DNA of 12,978 nucleotides from Baffinella frigidus. Taxonomy: Eukaryota > Cryptophyceae > Cryptomonadales > Baffinellaceae. Positions 12,531 to 12,978 of the stretch are shown in pieces (position 1 is the stretch's first letter; each line of letters starts with the position of its first letter). Below the pieces are notes generated by a model that saw only the letters and a program-made list of their open reading frames with translations, searched no databases and was not told the DNA's origin. The stretch is taken from assembly GCA_026770585.1 (NCBI GenBank), contig MU646942.1, forward strand, positions 126,676-139,653, read 5' to 3'. The position numbers and the translations under genes are program-made.

Positions 12531-12712
12531 CGTAGGGTAACGTGGGGTGTAGGAGCTGGGGTATTTTTGCACGCCGTACAATTCACCCCCCCCCGGAAGG
12601 ACTCCTTGACTGGACTGGCACCAGAGACAGGGCACTATCCTTATTCTTCGTATGATACGTTGTATACTTGGTGATCTGACTCTGGGTAGGTGACTCTCTA
12701 CAGCCAACTTCT
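12531..12712. other. Unassigned stretch left of element L
   Basis: GTGCAATTCCGTAGGG (12523-12538) and CGTACAATTCACCCC (12574-12588) are weakly similar. A run of C lies at 12585-12595. No supported gene. Confidence 0.3.
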
Positions 12713-12819
12713 TCTGGGGATACTACCCCATGTAGGATGACCGAAGTGACCTTACACAGGTCACGTCCACTAAGGCTGCGAGGGTGAGTGGATTATCCTA
12801 TTGGGGTAGTATCCCCAGA
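12713..12819. mobile_element. Element L: 107-base MITE with 18-base perfect ends and CTTCT target duplication
   Basis: TCTGGGGATACTACCCCA (12713-12730) is exactly inverted at 12802-12819. CTTCT lies immediately outside both ends (12708-12712 and 12820-12824). The interior has GGATGACCGAAGTGACC, similar in inverse to the 25-base repeat at 6172-6221. No coding capacity. Confidence 0.85.
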
Positions 12820-12883
12820 CTTCTGCGCTCTCGTGCCGCCAACCCCGAGTTTATCAACCCCCCACAGGGGGACCAGAACCTGT

Positions 12884-12978
12884 GAGCCTCGGTCGGACAG
12901 GTGACGAGCCTCGGTCGGACAGGTGACGAGCCTCGGTCGGACAGGTGACGAGCCTCGGTCAGACAGGTGACGAGCCTC
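12884..12978. repeat. 22-base tandem repeat running off the right edge
   Basis: GAGCCTCGGTCGGACAGGTG starts units at 12884, 12906, 12928 and 12950, with a partial unit at 12972. The only difference is GTCAGACAG for GTCGGACAG in the fourth. Perfect periodicity without unique spacers makes it a minisatellite, not a CRISPR array. Confidence 0.9.

Noticed and set aside
12884-12978. CRISPR-like array
   Set aside because: Units are contiguous 22-base repeats without spacers, in eukaryotic-type DNA.

Overview
This window looks like subtelomeric or interstitial-telomeric DNA from the nucleus of a eukaryote. On the + strand, degenerate arrays of G-rich heptamers (TTTAGGG plus TGTAGGG, TGTGGGG, TTTGGGG, TTTCGGG and TTTAGTG variants) recur from base 1 to about 8285. 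The longest perfect (GGGTTTA)n run is 59 bases, at 7874-7932. TTTAGGG telomeres are known from land plants, most green algae, dinoflagellates, some apicomplexans and chromerids and other protists, so the host is probably an alga or other protist. I cannot name a species. No bacterial gene organisation, rRNA, tRNA or CRISPR array is visible.

Layout. Bases 1-3050 carry telomere-like tracts followed by a dense set of short inverted-repeat (foldback/MITE-like) elements. Bases 3180-4770 are a large variant-telomere block with 21-base and 28-base higher-order repeats, a strand-switch hairpin and three copies of an embedded 40-80 base module. Bases 4770-7440 hold more MITE-like elements, including a head-to-head pair, nested insertions and an inverted copy of the 2061-2780 segment. 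Bases 7500-7690 are a 49-base tandem repeat with CACGTG cores. Bases 7806-8285 are the cleanest TTTAGGG array. Bases 8350-9330 hold two long-armed hairpins and one further element. Bases 9330-11640 contain the only plausible protein-coding sequence: a minus-strand exon resembling the start of a cyclic-nucleotide-binding domain (about 9454-9545), and a plus-strand ORF with one membrane segment and a basic tail (11038-11631, best from 11230). Bases 11640-12978 contain a 41-base duplication, a diverged direct repeat about 455-475 bases apart, one clean MITE-like element with a 5-base target duplication, and a 22-base tandem array that runs off the window edge.

At least ten inverted-repeat families can be told apart, several in multiple copies. 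Three patterns stand out: family A is flanked by TA; element K (2543-2673) has CAGAC duplicated on both sides; element L (12713-12819) has CTTCT on both sides. A 244-base element with TA flanks (7011-7254) sits inside another family (D). No transposase ORF is visible, so all would be non-autonomous. Most of the open frames in the window are translations of tandem repeats or of hairpin arms and are not annotated as genes.
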